DNA of 54,116 nt, from contig NZ_SJEW01000030.1 of the NCBI RefSeq assembly GCF_005930475.1, positions 1-54,116 on the forward strand, given 5' to 3'. The stretch comes from Modestobacter altitudinis. GTDB lineage: Bacteria; Actinomycetota; Actinomycetes; Mycobacteriales; Geodermatophilaceae. The notes under the pieces are model-generated. The model had not been told where the DNA came from, made no database searches, and saw only the letters and a list, made by a program, of their open reading frames with translations. Positions 1 to 9,004 of this stretch are shown piece by piece (within the stretch, counting starts at the first letter, position 1; every line of letters starts with the position of its first letter). The translations under genes were made by a program, and so were the position numbers.

Positions 1-109
1 CCTCGGCACCTGGTCACCCGGGGACGGTCATCGCGCTGTGCCCCGAGGAGGAAACACCGGCCGGGGTCGCGGTGTTCACCCCTCGTGCTGAACACAGAAG
101 GAGGCACAC

Positions 110-625
110 GTGACCACTGAGACCGCGATCCTCGCCGGCGGCTGCTTCTGGGGCGCCCAGGAGCTGTTGCGCAAGCGCCCGGGGGTGCTCTCCACCCGCG
201 TCGGCTACTCCGGGGGCGACACCCCGGATGCCACGTACCGGGACCACGGGGACCACGCCGAGGCGGTCGAGATCGTCTTCGACCCCGAGGTGATCTCGTT
301 CCGGGAGGTGCTGGAGTTCTTCTTCCAGATCCACGACCCGTCGACGAAGGACCGGCAGGGCAACGACGTGGGCCGGGCCTACCGCTCGGCGATCTTCTAC
401 ACGAGCGAGGAGCAGCAGCGCGTCGCGCTCGACACCATCGCCGACGTCGACGCCTCAGGCCTGTGGCCCGGCCCGGTCGTCACCGAGGTCGCGCCGGCCG
501 GCTCGTTCTGGGAGGCCGAGCCGGAGCACCAGGACTACCTGCAGAAGATCCCCTTCGGCTACACCTGCCACTACGTGCGGCCCGACTGGGTGCTCCCGCG
601 TCGCGAGGCGCAGACCAGCCGATGA
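110..625 (+). CDS. msrA: Peptide-methionine (S)-S-oxide reductase MsrA
   Basis: Reduces the S-epimer of methionine sulfoxide in proteins and free methionine, a cytoplasmic repair function. The 171-residue product has the family signature GGCFWG at residues 10-15, with catalytic Cys12, followed by the GYSGG and EVIFDP-like (here [11 protein letters not shown]) segments of MsrA. A second Cys at residue 153 (GYTCHYVRP) may act as the resolving thiol or be structural. The GTG start is set by AAGGAGG at 98-104, five bases upstream. Length matches the short MsrA class. No msrB lies beside it, and it appears monocistronic. Family assignment is secure. Confidence 0.96.
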   Translation: MTTETAILAGGCFWGAQELLRKRPGVLSTRVGYSGGDTPDATYRDHGDHAEAVEIVFDPEVISFREVLEFFFQIHDPSTKDRQGNDVGRAYRSAIFYTSEEQQRVALDTIADVDASGLWPGPVVTEVAPAGSFWEAEPEHQDYLQKIPFGYTCHYVRPDWVLPRREAQTSR

Positions 626-819
626 CCTGAGGCCTCGACCGGCGCGTCCCGGACGGACCAGCTGGGGCGCGCATCGAGGCCATCGGGGTGACGGCGTCGA
701 GGGGGACGTCCCTGCGCAGGGGCGTCCTCCTCGCCGGACCGGACGTGACCGGTGGGACAGCTGGGAGCAGTGGGGCGCGGCGCCGCCACCGGCGCTCATG
801 CCGTGCGCAGGATGGGGGC

Positions 820-1737
820 ATGCCCGCCCGACCGCACGCCGTCGCCGCGCTGCCGGCCGCTCCGGGCGTGTACCGCTTCCTCGACGACAGCGGCCGCGTG
901 CTGTACGTCGGGCGCGCTGGAGAGCTGCGCCGCCGGGTCAGCTCCTACTGGGGCGATCTGCGGGACCGCCGCCACCTGCGGCGGATGATGCCCCGGGTCG
1001 CCCGGATCGAGGCGCTGGTCTGCGACTCCGCGCACGAGGCGGCCTGGGCCGAACGCAACCTGCTCGAGCGGTCGCTGCCCCCGTGGAACCGGATCGTCGG
1101 CGGCCTGGAGCTGCCCGTCAGCATCGGCCTGGACGCCTCGCCGCAGGCGCCACGCCTCGGGCTCGCCTCAGCGCACCGGCCGGCACCGGGTGTCCGCCGC
1201 TTCGGCCCCTACCTCGGGGCCGGCAAGGTGCGACTGGCCGTGTCCGGACTCGAACGGCTGTACCCGCTCGGCCACGCCGGCCCGACCCGCACCGCCGGCG
1301 AGCGAGAGCTGGCGCGGCTGCGCGGTGGGCAGGACACCCCCGTCGCGCAGCTGGCGAGCGCCGTGGCGTCGGTGTTGGACCGCGAGCCGACGGCGGTCGC
1401 CGCCGCGCTGGCGGGGCTGACCGCCCGGCGCGACGCCGCGGCCGGGGCGCAGGCCTACGAGGCCGCCGCCCGGCTCCAGCAGGAGATCGAGGCGGTCGAG
1501 TGGGTGGTCGCGCCGCAGCGGGTCACCGCGCACGGCGAGGGAGGGCATGAGGACGTCACCGCGTGGGGAGACGACGTCCTCGTCAGGCTGCGGATCCGGG
1601 ACGGCCGCCTGCGTGTCTGGGAGCAGGAGACCTGCACCCGGTCGGTGCCCGGCACCGAAGCGCCCGACGGATGGGTGCCCTTCCTGCGGCGCAACGCAGA
1701 GCTCGCCGCCCGGCTGGCAGCGTTGCCGGTCAGCTGA
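820..1737 (+). CDS. UvrC-like GIY-YIG nuclease-domain protein
   Basis: A 305-residue protein related to the N-terminal half of excinuclease UvrC. GVYRF at residues 16-20 and LYVGRA about 12 residues later form the GIY-YIG nuclease core that makes the 3' incision in nucleotide excision repair. A charged helical stretch near residues 195-230 (ARRDAAAGAQAYEAAARLQQ) resembles the UVR motif that contacts UvrB. The C-terminal RNase H-like nuclease and HhH repeats of a 600-residue UvrC are absent, so this is a Cho-like or accessory paralogue, not uvrC. ATG 820 was chosen because similarity starts there; the open frame extends back to 688. It may act as an auxiliary repair endonuclease. Confidence 0.8.
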   Translation: MPARPHAVAALPAAPGVYRFLDDSGRVLYVGRAGELRRRVSSYWGDLRDRRHLRRMMPRVARIEALVCDSAHEAAWAERNLLERSLPPWNRIVGGLELPVSIGLDASPQAPRLGLASAHRPAPGVRRFGPYLGAGKVRLAVSGLERLYPLGHAGPTRTAGERELARLRGGQDTPVAQLASAVASVLDREPTAVAAALAGLTARRDAAAGAQAYEAAARLQQEIEAVEWVVAPQRVTAHGEGGHEDVTAWGDDVLVRLRIRDGRLRVWEQETCTRSVPGTEAPDGWVPFLRRNAELAARLAALPVS

Positions 1738-2010
1738 GCTGGCCCACGGCCAGGTCGTGCCGGACGAGGGGGGTCCCGGGCATCGTCCGCCGTCCGCCGT
1801 CCGCCGTGCGTCGGTCAGCGAGGTCGCCCAGTCCCTTTGCCGAGGACGGGAGCATCAGCCACCCGCGGTCTCATCACCGTGCAGGACCGCGTGCGGCTGC
1901 AGAGCAGTGCCTGTTCCTGCTACGAGGTCATCCGGCGGGCCACCAGCGACGCGTTCGGGGCCCGCTGACGTGCATTCAGCTCCCCCGCCCGAGACATCGG
2001 CGGCGTGGGG
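1738..2010. other. Convergent intergenic region with a short tandem repeat
   Basis: Separates the UvrC-like gene from the convergent phosphatase gene. It holds three adjacent copies of CCGCCGT near 1790-1811. No gene or clear hairpin terminator was recognised. Confidence 0.4.
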
Positions 2011-4416
2011 TCAGGTCGGCTTGACGAGGGAGGCCCAGACGAGCTTCCGGTCGGGCTCGTAGTGCACACCGTGCTCGGCAGTGAGGTCGGCGATCACGTA
2101 CAGGCCGTAGCCGCCCTGCCCGGCGGGGCGTTCCCTGGCCGGCGTGGGCACCTGCCCGGGGGCGGCGTCGGTGACGATGACGATCCACCGTCCGTCGTCG
2201 TCACCGATGTGCAGACTGGCCGGCGCCGATCCGTGGCGCAGCGCGTTGGAGGTGAGCTCGTCGATCACCAGGACCGCCCGCTCGACGGCGTCCTCGACGG
2301 CCGGCGGCACGTCCTGGTCCCGCGTCGCGCCCAGCGAGGACAGCAGGAAGTGCTGCACCCGCCGGCGCACGAGGCTCAGGCCGCGCAGCGACTCCAGCTG
2401 CAGCGACAGCGGGATCTCGGCCGCGGCGGGGACCGGGCTGTCGCCGCGCCAGGAGGCGTGGGCCTCGGCGTACTCCGCCGGCGTCAGGCGGGATCCGCGC
2501 ACGGTCGCGTCGGCTGCTGACGGGCGGTCATGGTCGTCCGCGGGTGGGTGCTCCCGTCCGGAGCCGGCGACGTCCCCGGGGAGGGGGCCGGCCTCGGCGG
2601 GCCGTGGGGGGTGCAGCCGCACGGCGACGAGCGCGACGTCGTCGGTGGGGTGTGCGTCGACCAGCCGTTCCAGGACCTGGTCGCAGAGCTCCTCGAGCGG
2701 CAGGTGCGCCAGTTCGGTGGCCAGCCGGCGCAACCTTCCCACGCCGGCGTCCAGGTCGCTGCCGGACCTCTCGACCAGCCCGTCGGTGTAGAGCAGCACC
2801 GTCGCGCCGGGAGGCAACTCCATGGCGATCTGCCCACGGGTGCTGGCGGCGTCCACGCCCAGCATCAGCCGGCCCGAGACCTCGGGGACGCCGACGAGCC
2901 CGCCGTCCGCGTCGAGGACCACCGGCGGCAGGTGCCCGGCACTGGCCCAGCACAGCCGGGCGACACCCCGGCTCGCTTCCTCGGCCGTCTGCTCCAGAAG
3001 ACCCATGCCGACGGTGGCGTAGGTGTCCAGGCCGAGCTGGACGATCGCCCTGTCGAGGGTGTCGAGCACCTGCGCCGGGCTCGGTCCGCCGGCCACGGCT
3101 ATGCCGCGCAGCAGGCTGCGCAGCTGCCCCATGGTCGCTGCGGCACCGGTGTCGTGGCCGACGACGTCGCCGATGACCAGGTTCACGGCCCCATCGACGT
3201 GCAGGAACGCGTCGTACCAGTCTCCGCCGACCTGGGCGGTGCCCGTGGCCGGCAGGTACCGGACGGCGATCTGGCAGGTGTCGGGCTGGAAGGGCTCGGT
3301 CAGCATGCTCCGCTGCAGTTCTTCCGCCAGCTGCCGGCTGCGCGCAGCGGAACGGCGCTCCTGTGTCAGGGTCTGCAACCGGTCCAGAGCCTGCGCGGAC
3401 TGGGCGGCGAAGGCCTGCACCAGGTCGACCTCGTCGGAGGTGAAGGAACGCTCCGCCGTCCAGCCGGCCAGCAACGACCCCAGCAGTCGGCCCCTCGCGG
3501 ACAGCGGGACGGCGATCCAGGACCGTTGCCCGGACTGCTCGAACGCCTCCCGCATCTCCGGCGACCAGGCCTCGGCCTCGGCCTGGCTCTCGTAGACCAG
3601 GAGCTCCCCCGTGCGTGCCGTCCACGCGGCGGGCAGCCGGCTGTCCAGGTCGATCATGCCGAACCGCCGTTGCGCCCCTGACCCCAGGGACGGGGTCATG
3701 GTCACGTGGACGACGCCGTGGTCGTCGTCGCGAAGTGCGATGGCGCCGCCGTCCGCGCCGATCGCCGCCAGACCGGCGCCGGTGAGGATGCTGGTGACGT
3801 CCGCGACGGTGTCGGCCTCGGTCAGCTGGAGCACCACCTGCGCCATGGCCGCCAGCCGGCTGGTCGCCGCCTCCCGGGACGCGAGCACCGCCTGCAGCTC
3901 CTGAGTGCGGGCGAACAGGTCGGCTTCGAGCCCGTCGAGGCGGGCCCAGCTGCCCGCCGCACTGCTCTCGGCGAGCCGTTCCCGCTCGGCCAGGTACTCC
4001 GACACGTCCTCCACCCGTTGCAGCAACAACCGCACCCGGCCGGTCTCGTCGAGGACGGGCGCGCTGATCAGCGACCAGGCGCGCAGGACCGGGCGGCCCG
4101 TCTCCTGGTCGAGCACCTCGTACCGGAACAGCGGCATGTGGTCCGGCGCCCCGGTGTCGCGGGCCCGCTCGAACGAGGTCTGCAGCGGGTTGGCGCCGCT
4201 GGCGTCCAGCGCCTCGGCGGAGGGCGGAAAGGCGTCGAAGACGTAGCGGCCGATCAGCTCCGCGCGTGTGCGGCCGAGGAGCTGCAGGTACGCCGGGTTC
4301 GCGTCCACGATCGTCAGGTCCGGGGACATCACCAGGTAGGCCGTGGGCAGCGCCCCGAAGACCAGGGCGAGGTCCCCGGCGTCGACGCGGCCGACGTCGC
4401 CCACGTCCACGCCCAC
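2011..4416 (-). CDS. PAS-GAF-SpoIIE (PP2C) phosphatase with C-terminal HATPase domain
   Basis: A 801-residue multidomain signalling protein. In order: a PAS domain (about residues 15-125, with VDANPAYLQLLGRT), a linker helix, a GAF domain (about 190-345), a SpoIIE/PP2C phosphatase domain starting near VGGDWYDAF with the metal-binding aspartates GD and DG, and a C-terminal HATPase_c domain of the RsbW type (ELTSNALRHG, GQGGYGLYVI). Such proteins both dephosphorylate anti-anti-sigma factors and phosphorylate them or bind sigma factors, and so adjust the general stress response. The GTG at 4416 is preferred because GGGGGAG lies just upstream; GTG 4434 is also possible. The cognate STAS partner is not in the window. 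Confidence 0.88.
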   Translation of the reverse strand: MGVDVGDVGRVDAGDLALVFGALPTAYLVMSPDLTIVDANPAYLQLLGRTRAELIGRYVFDAFPPSAEALDASGANPLQTSFERARDTGAPDHMPLFRYEVLDQETGRPVLRAWSLISAPVLDETGRVRLLLQRVEDVSEYLAERERLAESSAAGSWARLDGLEADLFARTQELQAVLASREAATSRLAAMAQVVLQLTEADTVADVTSILTGAGLAAIGADGGAIALRDDDHGVVHVTMTPSLGSGAQRRFGMIDLDSRLPAAWTARTGELLVYESQAEAEAWSPEMREAFEQSGQRSWIAVPLSARGRLLGSLLAGWTAERSFTSDEVDLVQAFAAQSAQALDRLQTLTQERRSAARSRQLAEELQRSMLTEPFQPDTCQIAVRYLPATGTAQVGGDWYDAFLHVDGAVNLVIGDVVGHDTGAAATMGQLRSLLRGIAVAGGPSPAQVLDTLDRAIVQLGLDTYATVGMGLLEQTAEEASRGVARLCWASAGHLPPVVLDADGGLVGVPEVSGRLMLGVDAASTRGQIAMELPPGATVLLYTDGLVERSGSDLDAGVGRLRRLATELAHLPLEELCDQVLERLVDAHPTDDVALVAVRLHPPRPAEAGPLPGDVAGSGREHPPADDHDRPSAADATVRGSRLTPAEYAEAHASWRGDSPVPAAAEIPLSLQLESLRGLSLVRRRVQHFLLSSLGATRDQDVPPAVEDAVERAVLVIDELTSNALRHGSAPASLHIGDDDGRWIVIVTDAAPGQVPTPARERPAGQGGYGLYVIADLTAEHGVHYEPDRKLVWASLVKPT

Positions 4417-4554
4417 CTGATCTCCCCCGAGCACTGCGTCTGGCGTGCGCGCGACATGTCGCCCGCGATCTGGACGATGCCATCATGCGTCATCCACCGG
4501 TCGGCCGAGCACCAGCCCCGCCAGGGGGCGGCCCGCCCCGCGGGGAACGCAGCC

Positions 4555-4670
4555 GCGACGTCGTCGACCTGCCCGACCCGGTCCCAGCCACGGCGAGCAG
4601 CTGTTCCACATCTCCGCCAGCGGCGTGAGCCCGGCGGATGCTCACCACCGGGAATCGGCCAACTGGCGTC
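4555..4670 (+). repeat. Quinone oxidoreductase 5' element, copy 1 (decayed)
   Basis: Matches codons 16-52 of the element: GACGTCGTCGACCTGCCCGA, then GCGAGCAGCTGTTCCACATC, then a tail ending CGGCCAACTG. The first 15 codons and the promoter are gone, and a base is lost after GTCCC, so no frame remains. It is the leftmost and most degraded of the larger copies. Confidence 0.8.
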
Positions 4671-4844
4671 ATGGCGCGAAAGGCGGCAGAGAGCGAGGTT
4701 CCCGGAGCAGCGGGCAGGAGGCGCCGGCTGACCTGCCGAGCGTCAGTGTGCAGGTGAACCGGTCCTCGGTGTGGGCTGACCGATGACTTCTCCGTGCCGT
4801 GCCGGTCTGTACGGCGAGCACCGACTCACCGGAGGCTGACACCG

Positions 4845-5408
4845 TTGCGAAGACTGACCTACGGCATGAACCTGAGCCTGGACGGCTACATCGCCGCGCC
4901 CGGCGACGACCTCGGCTGGAGCAGGCCGAACGACGAGCTGTTCCAGTGGTGGTCCGACCGGGTGGGGGCGACCGGCCTGGCGCTGTACGGGCGCAGACTG
5001 TGGGAGGGGATGAGCTCCCACTGGCCGGCCGCCGACCGGGAGCCCGGCGCCACCCCGGCGCAGATCGAGTACGCCCGCCGCTGGCGGGACATGCCGAAGG
5101 TGGTGTTCTCCTCCACGCCGAGCGCGGTCGAGTGGAACACCCGCCTGGTCACCGGCGACGCGGTTCCCGAGATCACCCGGCTCAAGGCCGAGGACGGCGG
5201 CCCCATGGACATCGCCGGGGCCACCCTCGCCGCGGCGGCGATGCGGGCCGGGCTGATCGACGAGTACGCGATCGTCACCCACCCGGTCCTGGTGGGCGGC
5301 GGCACGCCGTTCTTCACGGCCCTGGACAACTGGGTGGACCTGACCCTGGTGGAGACCCGGACGTTTCCCGACGGCGTGCTCCTGACCAGGTACGAGACCA
5401 GGCGCTGA
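4845..5408 (+). CDS. RibD C-terminal/dihydrofolate reductase-fold family protein
   Basis: A 187-residue cytoplasmic protein of the RibD_C (DHFR-like) family, close to the YyaP/YwjB group. The N-terminus RLTYGMNLSLDGYIA is the usual first strand and loop of the fold. GRRLWEGM and the C-terminal VLVGGGTPFF (the nucleotide-binding G-rich turn) are the family landmarks. Members are presumed NADPH-dependent reductases of unknown substrate. TTG 4845 is chosen because GGAGG at 4831-4835 lies nine bases upstream and the family N-terminus begins right after it. It sits between repeat copies 1 and 2 as single-gene cargo. Confidence 0.87.
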   Translation: MRRLTYGMNLSLDGYIAAPGDDLGWSRPNDELFQWWSDRVGATGLALYGRRLWEGMSSHWPAADREPGATPAQIEYARRWRDMPKVVFSSTPSAVEWNTRLVTGDAVPEITRLKAEDGGPMDIAGATLAAAAMRAGLIDEYAIVTHPVLVGGGTPFFTALDNWVDLTLVETRTFPDGVLLTRYETRR

Positions 5409-5653
5409 GTCCCCCGACGGACGGCTGGACCGGGTGGCTACCGGGCCGACCTGCACGGGCTGACCCCGCAGTGACCGGAAGTGTGGGGGTCCTCGTCGAG
5501 CGGGAGGGCCCGTACGTCTCAGCCCGGAGCCGACAGCTGGTCACCGTCCCCACTCCCCGCACCTCGGCGCGAGCCCTCCGCGGGGTCGGCCAGGACGATG
5601 CCCGACGGCCGCCGGTGCCCGTCACGGGATGGCGCCCCGGGGCCCGCTGTCCC

Positions 5654-5741
5654 TGGGCTGCCCGGCATGCGTGCTGTGCAGATCACCCGTTTCGCGGCCC
5701 CGAGGTCATCGACGTCGTCGACCTGCCCGACCCCGTCCCTG
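5654..5741 (+). repeat. Quinone oxidoreductase 5' element, copy 2 (frameshifted, truncated)
   Basis: ATG at 5667 followed by the conserved 5' core. One G is missing in the TTCGGCGG stretch (now TTCGCGG), which breaks the frame at codon 10. Similarity stops near 5741, after the GGTGACGG segment. The former -10 box reads TGGGCT. Confidence 0.85.
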
Positions 5742-5815
5742 GTGACGGCCGGCCGGCGGGCTGGCCGGATGCAGGTGGAGGGCCGGCGGCGGGTGTTGCA
5801 GCCGGCCTGAGCGGG

Positions 5816-6070
5816 CTACCGGATCAGTTGGACACGAACGGGGAGATCGAGGGATGCCCAGGCACGATCGGCGGTGAGCACCTCGGCCGGACTGCTGCGC
5901 AGTGCGCGAGCCAAGCAACACCGATCCCCCACGGACAGCGCTCGGCCTCCTTCGATCGCGCGACGGGGACCACAGGATCTCCCGGCGCCGCATTCGTGGA
6001 GCAGCTCTGTGCGCCTCCAGCATGACGATGCTCGAGTTCCACGCCCACACGGGCCCGCACCCCCGATGGC
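5816..6070 (-). pseudogene. VapC-like PIN-domain toxin relic
   Basis: The last 43 codons read in one frame as [16 protein letters not shown]..., then [21 protein letters not shown] and a stop at 5816. This is the classical C-terminal end of VapC PIN ribonucleases, with the LSVGDR and LTADRAW motifs carrying acidic active-site residues. Upstream on the same strand, an EILW segment typical of the preceding helix lies in a different frame, and no intact N-terminus with the first catalytic Asp is found. The toxin is therefore frameshifted and truncated. No antitoxin of the usual AbrB or RHH type is visible. It lies just after repeat copy 2. Confidence 0.6.
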
Positions 6071-6163
6071 ATCCCGGTCGAGCTCCCACCCGGCAGTGAG
6101 CAGGGCGACCGCAGGTGGATCGACTTGCTGGTCGACGAGGTGCTCGACCCCGCGCTGGAGTCG

Positions 6164-6547
6164 CTACTCCGCCGAGTCGGCGCTCACCCGGTCGGGATCG
6201 ATGCCCCGCTCGCGGAGGAGCGCGGACACCCGCTGGCGGGTGACGCCGTACAGCGCCGCGATCTTGTTGATGCTCACGTTCTCCGCAGACAGCGCAGCAG
6301 CCTGCTCGCGGCGCCATTGACTTCCCACGGTGGACAGCGAGGCCATCGCGCTGCTCATCTGCTCGACGATCAGCGGACGGTCCTCAGACGAGACGATGTC
6401 GTACCAGTCCCGCCCCTCGGCGCGCTGCTCGCACAGGGTGCGTGCGCGTTCGCGAGCCAGCGTGAGCTCGTCCACCACACTGCCGAGCGCCTCGATCAGC
6501 AGTGTGAGGGCGGCGTCTGCCCCGCCCTCCAGCGGTTCCGGCTGCAC
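6164..6547 (-). CDS. Small helix-turn-helix DNA-binding protein
   Basis: A 127-residue protein with an N-terminal helical region (LLIEALGSVVDELTLARERAR) and a C-terminal helix-turn-helix, INKIAALYGVTRQRVSALLRE (about residues 93-113). The recognition helix VTRQRVSALL resembles resolvase/sigma-type HTH modules. The family is not one I can name. The GTG start has CGGAGGG five bases upstream. A perfect 16-bp palindrome lies 66 bases upstream of the start and is a likely autoregulatory site. It is divergent from the RsbW-like kinase gene. Confidence 0.72.
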   Translation of the reverse strand: MQPEPLEGGADAALTLLIEALGSVVDELTLARERARTLCEQRAEGRDWYDIVSSEDRPLIVEQMSSAMASLSTVGSQWRREQAAALSAENVSINKIAALYGVTRQRVSALLRERGIDPDRVSADSAE

Positions 6548-6612
6548 GTGACCCTCCGCTCTGCGACCGCCTCAGCGGCAGCGTCCGCACCAGACTACGC
6601 CAGTCGTCACAG

Positions 6613-6628
6613 CCGTTGCATGCAACGG
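6613..6628. promoter_or_regulatory. Perfect 16-bp palindrome, probable operator
   Basis: CCGTTGCATGCAACGG reads identically on both strands. It lies between the divergent HTH gene (start 6547) and kinase gene (start 6743). A second perfect palindrome, GTGTGCGCACAC, follows at 6649-6660. Binding by the neighbouring HTH protein is inferred from position. Confidence 0.6.
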
Positions 6629-6742
6629 GGGTTGCGCAGCGTGATCGGGTGTGCGCACACTGGTGCCGAACCGTGTTGCCCCCCACCGGATCGTGTGTCG
6701 GGGACATCCTCTTGAGCCGTCCCGGCCGGAACGAGGCCCCGC

Positions 6743-7132
6743 ATGTCCACCCTGACCGCGACCGCGGACCTGAGACCAACGGCGCGAAGTGTCGTGTCCG
6801 CCCGGCGCATGGTCGGTGAGCTCCTCACCGCCTGGGTCTCGCCCCACGACCGGCAGGACGTCGAGCTGCTGGTCACCGAGCTCGTGGCCAACGTGGTCGA
6901 CCACGCGGGTGCCGAGTCGGTGCTCACCTTGGAGGTCAGCCTGTCCGAGACCTGGCTGCGCATCTCCGTCACCGACGGCTCAGCGATCCGGCCCGTCGTC
7001 CAGGAACTCGATCACACGGCCCCCCGTGGCCGCGGCATGCAGATCGTCGAGGCCATAGCTGACCGCTGGGGAGCAGAGGACCACCACGGCGGCAAGCGCG
7101 TCTGGCTCGAGCTGCACGCGCCACACATCTGA
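6743..7132 (+). CDS. RsbW-like ATP-binding anti-sigma/serine kinase
   Basis: A 129-residue single-domain HATPase_c protein. The N-box ELVANVVDHAG (about residues 46-56), the TDGSAIRP segment and the GRGMQIVEAIADRWG G-box place it with the small RsbW-type kinases of actinobacteria, which bind sigma factors or phosphorylate STAS anti-anti-sigma proteins. It may act in the same partner-switching network as the large PP2C phosphatase at 2011-4416, but no STAS or sigma gene is adjacent. ATG 6743 follows a weak GAGG. Confidence 0.85.
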   Translation: MSTLTATADLRPTARSVVSARRMVGELLTAWVSPHDRQDVELLVTELVANVVDHAGAESVLTLEVSLSETWLRISVTDGSAIRPVVQELDHTAPRGRGMQIVEAIADRWGAEDHHGGKRVWLELHAPHI

Positions 7133-7411
7133 CGTGGGTCCCGCCACGCCCGACCCGGAGCCAGCGGTGCTCCCCGACGCAGTGGCGACCCGGCTGGGCC
7201 TGGTCGTGCCGTGGTAGGCGGCTCGGTGTTCGTGATCTCGCTCGGTGCTGACGAGCAGCCATGGCGAACACCTCGCAGCGCACAGCGCGCTCTGCCTGCA
7301 AGGCCTGACGACTTCCGGGACATGACGGCCCACGAACGAGTCGACGAACTTCGCAACGCCCGCCCACCGGAGTGACCACCGGGTAGGAACCACCCGCCGA
7401 GTCCTCCCACC

Positions 7412-7590
7412 TGGCCCCACCCTCACGCGTGCTGTGCAGATCACCCGCCTGGCCGGCCCCGAGGTCATGGACGTCGTCGACCTGCCCGACACGGTCCCCG
7501 GGGACGGCGAGCAGCTCTTCTACATCTCATCCAGCGGCGTGAACTCCGCCGACACTCACCATCAGGTGTCGCGCGACTGACCTGACCCGG
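7412..7590 (+). repeat. Quinone oxidoreductase 5' element, copy 3 (start codon lost)
   Basis: Full-length copy aligned from 7425 to the TGA at 7578-7580, exactly 52 codons, but the ATG has become ACG. Scattered changes (FGG to LAG, F41 to S) show decay. The former -10 is TGGCCC. The tail after the stop (CCTGACC) matches the tail-A subfamily. Confidence 0.9.
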
Positions 7591-7761
7591 CGGCACGGGG
7601 GTCGCCCGAGCCCGCACCCGCGTGTGACGCTCGCCCACCACGTGGTCCATTGCTCGCCGACCGCCACACCACGCTCCACGGCCGGCATCGACTCGGGCGG
7701 CCCACCTCGGTGACGTCCCGCCGGGTGGTGTCAGTCCGGCATCCCCCCACCCAGCGGGACG

Positions 7762-8004
7762 TCAGCCGCCGGCACGCCCCTCAGTCGGTCGGACGGGGGT
7801 CCATTGGAAGACGTCTCCCAGGTCCTCCCCGAAGACATGTGCGATGCGGAACGCCGCTTCGAGGGAGGGGGAGTACCTGCCGGACTCGATTGCGGCGATC
7901 GTCTGCCGGGTGACGCCGATGCGCTGGCCCAGCTCGGTCTGCGACATCTCGCCGTGGAGGAACCGCAACGTGCGTATCCGGTTGGCCAGCGACCCCTCGA
8001 TCAC
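7762..8004 (-). CDS. XRE-family transcriptional regulator
   Basis: An 80-residue single-domain Cro/CI-type repressor: SLANRIRTLRFLHGEMSQTELGQRIGVTRQTIAAIESGRYSPSL... has the five-helix HTH_3 pattern, with the recognition helix in VTRQTIAAIE. The GTG start overlaps the TGA of the upstream membrane protein gene (GTGA), so the two are translationally coupled. This small XRE plus membrane-protein pairing is widespread in bacteria and archaea. The regulator probably controls its own operon through the AT-rich inverted repeat at 8468-8483. Confidence 0.88.
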   Translation of the reverse strand: MIEGSLANRIRTLRFLHGEMSQTELGQRIGVTRQTIAAIESGRYSPSLEAAFRIAHVFGEDLGDVFQWTPVRPTEGRAGG

Positions 8005-8423
8005 GACTGCCGGCGGTAGCTCGTCACCACGCACGCGTAGTGGACCACCTCTGCGAGGGTCACGGCGAACAGAGCCGCATTGATGATGTCCCAACCACTG
8101 TTGTTGAACGGCATCACGACACCGACCAAGATCACGCCGACGACCAGGACGTAGTACGCCGCGGCGACCGAGTGGCGGTCGATCGCACGATCACGTTCGT
8201 CGGGTGGCGTGCGCGCATCCAAGGGTGACCGGTGCCGCAGGTACCACCGCCCCGACCCGATCAGCAGCGCTTGGGCGAGGGCCGCGATTGCGAACAGGAC
8301 CAAGTAGTCCAGGCCCGGTAGGTCGCTGCTCGGTGGGGACACGGCGGCGCGGACGAAGTAGGGACCGAGGGTGAGGGCAATGGCGATCAGCGAGAGCCAG
8401 GCGATCTTCTCCCGATAGGGCAT
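8001..8423 (-). CDS. Integral membrane protein paired with XRE regulator (DUF2178-like)
   Basis: A 140-residue protein with four predicted transmembrane segments: IAWLSLIAIALTLGPYFV, YLVLFAIAALAQALLIG, SVAAAYYVLVVGVILVGVV and IINAALFAVTLAEVVHY. A charged loop containing RTPPDERDRAIDRHS, typical of DUF2178-like proteins, sits between segments 2 and 3. ATG 8423 is preferred because GGAGG lies five bases upstream. It is the first gene of a two-gene operon with the XRE regulator. Function is unknown; family membership is inferred from topology, the DERD loop and the partner gene. Confidence 0.75.
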   Translation of the reverse strand: MPYREKIAWLSLIAIALTLGPYFVRAAVSPPSSDLPGLDYLVLFAIAALAQALLIGSGRWYLRHRSPLDARTPPDERDRAIDRHSVAAAYYVLVVGVILVGVVMPFNNSGWDIINAALFAVTLAEVVHYACVVTSYRRQS

Positions 8424-8467
8424 CACAACCTCCAGCGTGTCGGGACGTCAGCCAAACCGTACATGAT

Positions 8468-8483
8468 GTTAAGTCTACTTAAC
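8468..8483. promoter_or_regulatory. AT-rich inverted repeat upstream of membrane protein/XRE operon
   Basis: GTTAAGT-CT-ACTTAAC, seven-base perfect arms with a two-base spacer, 45 bases upstream of the ATG at 8423. It stands out in this very GC-rich sequence and is well placed to be the XRE operator. Confidence 0.6.
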
Positions 8484-9004
8484 AGTCATTTCGCGAGGGT
8501 CCTGGCCGTCACATGCGGGAGGATGCCGATCCCGGTGTCCTGAGACGCATGTCAGCTGGTCGACGCGCCCGGGATCCGGGGCCCGGTGATGAACGGCGAC
8601 GAACGCCGGCCCAGCGCGCGCGACGATGACCGCCCTCCTCGGCTCGCAGCCGGTCGGGGTGGGGCCATGCGCGTGCGCGATCGGCTGCAGGAACTCGGCC
8701 CGACGCTGCCCCAGGCGCCGGCGATCCCGGTCACCACGACCGCATGGTGTCGATGGCACCCCCCGGTGGCCCCTTCGGAAGGGTGCAGGACTGCGTGTCA
8801 CCGGGGGGCACCACAGTCCGCGCGGCTGGCCGCCCTCGCTGTCTTCGCCAGCCGGGGGACCTGACCAGGACCTGGGCTCGGGGCAGTTCCTGGACTTCGA
8901 CCGCGTGAGCCAGGCGGCGGCGATCGCGACTCCGACGATGGTCGTGCACCCGCTCGCGGGCATGAACATCCTGCCGGACCTCGACGCCGCCCTGGAACTC
9001 CCTC
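8484..9004. other. Gene-poor region
   Basis: No open frame here shows a recognisable protein pattern, and no RNA gene, hairpin or repeat was seen. Confidence 0.4.

Noticed and set aside
1787-1811. CCGCCGT triple repeat as a regulatory element
   Set aside because: Short and simple; readily explained by slippage in GC-rich intergenic DNA.
2530-3681. Open frame opposite the PP2C phosphatase
   Set aside because: Low-complexity shadow; the minus strand has PAS, GAF, PP2C and HATPase motifs.
5667-5741. Copy 2 of the element as a coding micro-ORF
   Set aside because: A one-base deletion at codon 10 breaks the frame, and the 3' half is absent.
6125-6715. Plus-strand frame opposite the small HTH gene
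   Set aside because: Shadow: the minus strand has a clean HTH motif, a ribosome binding site and an upstream palindrome.
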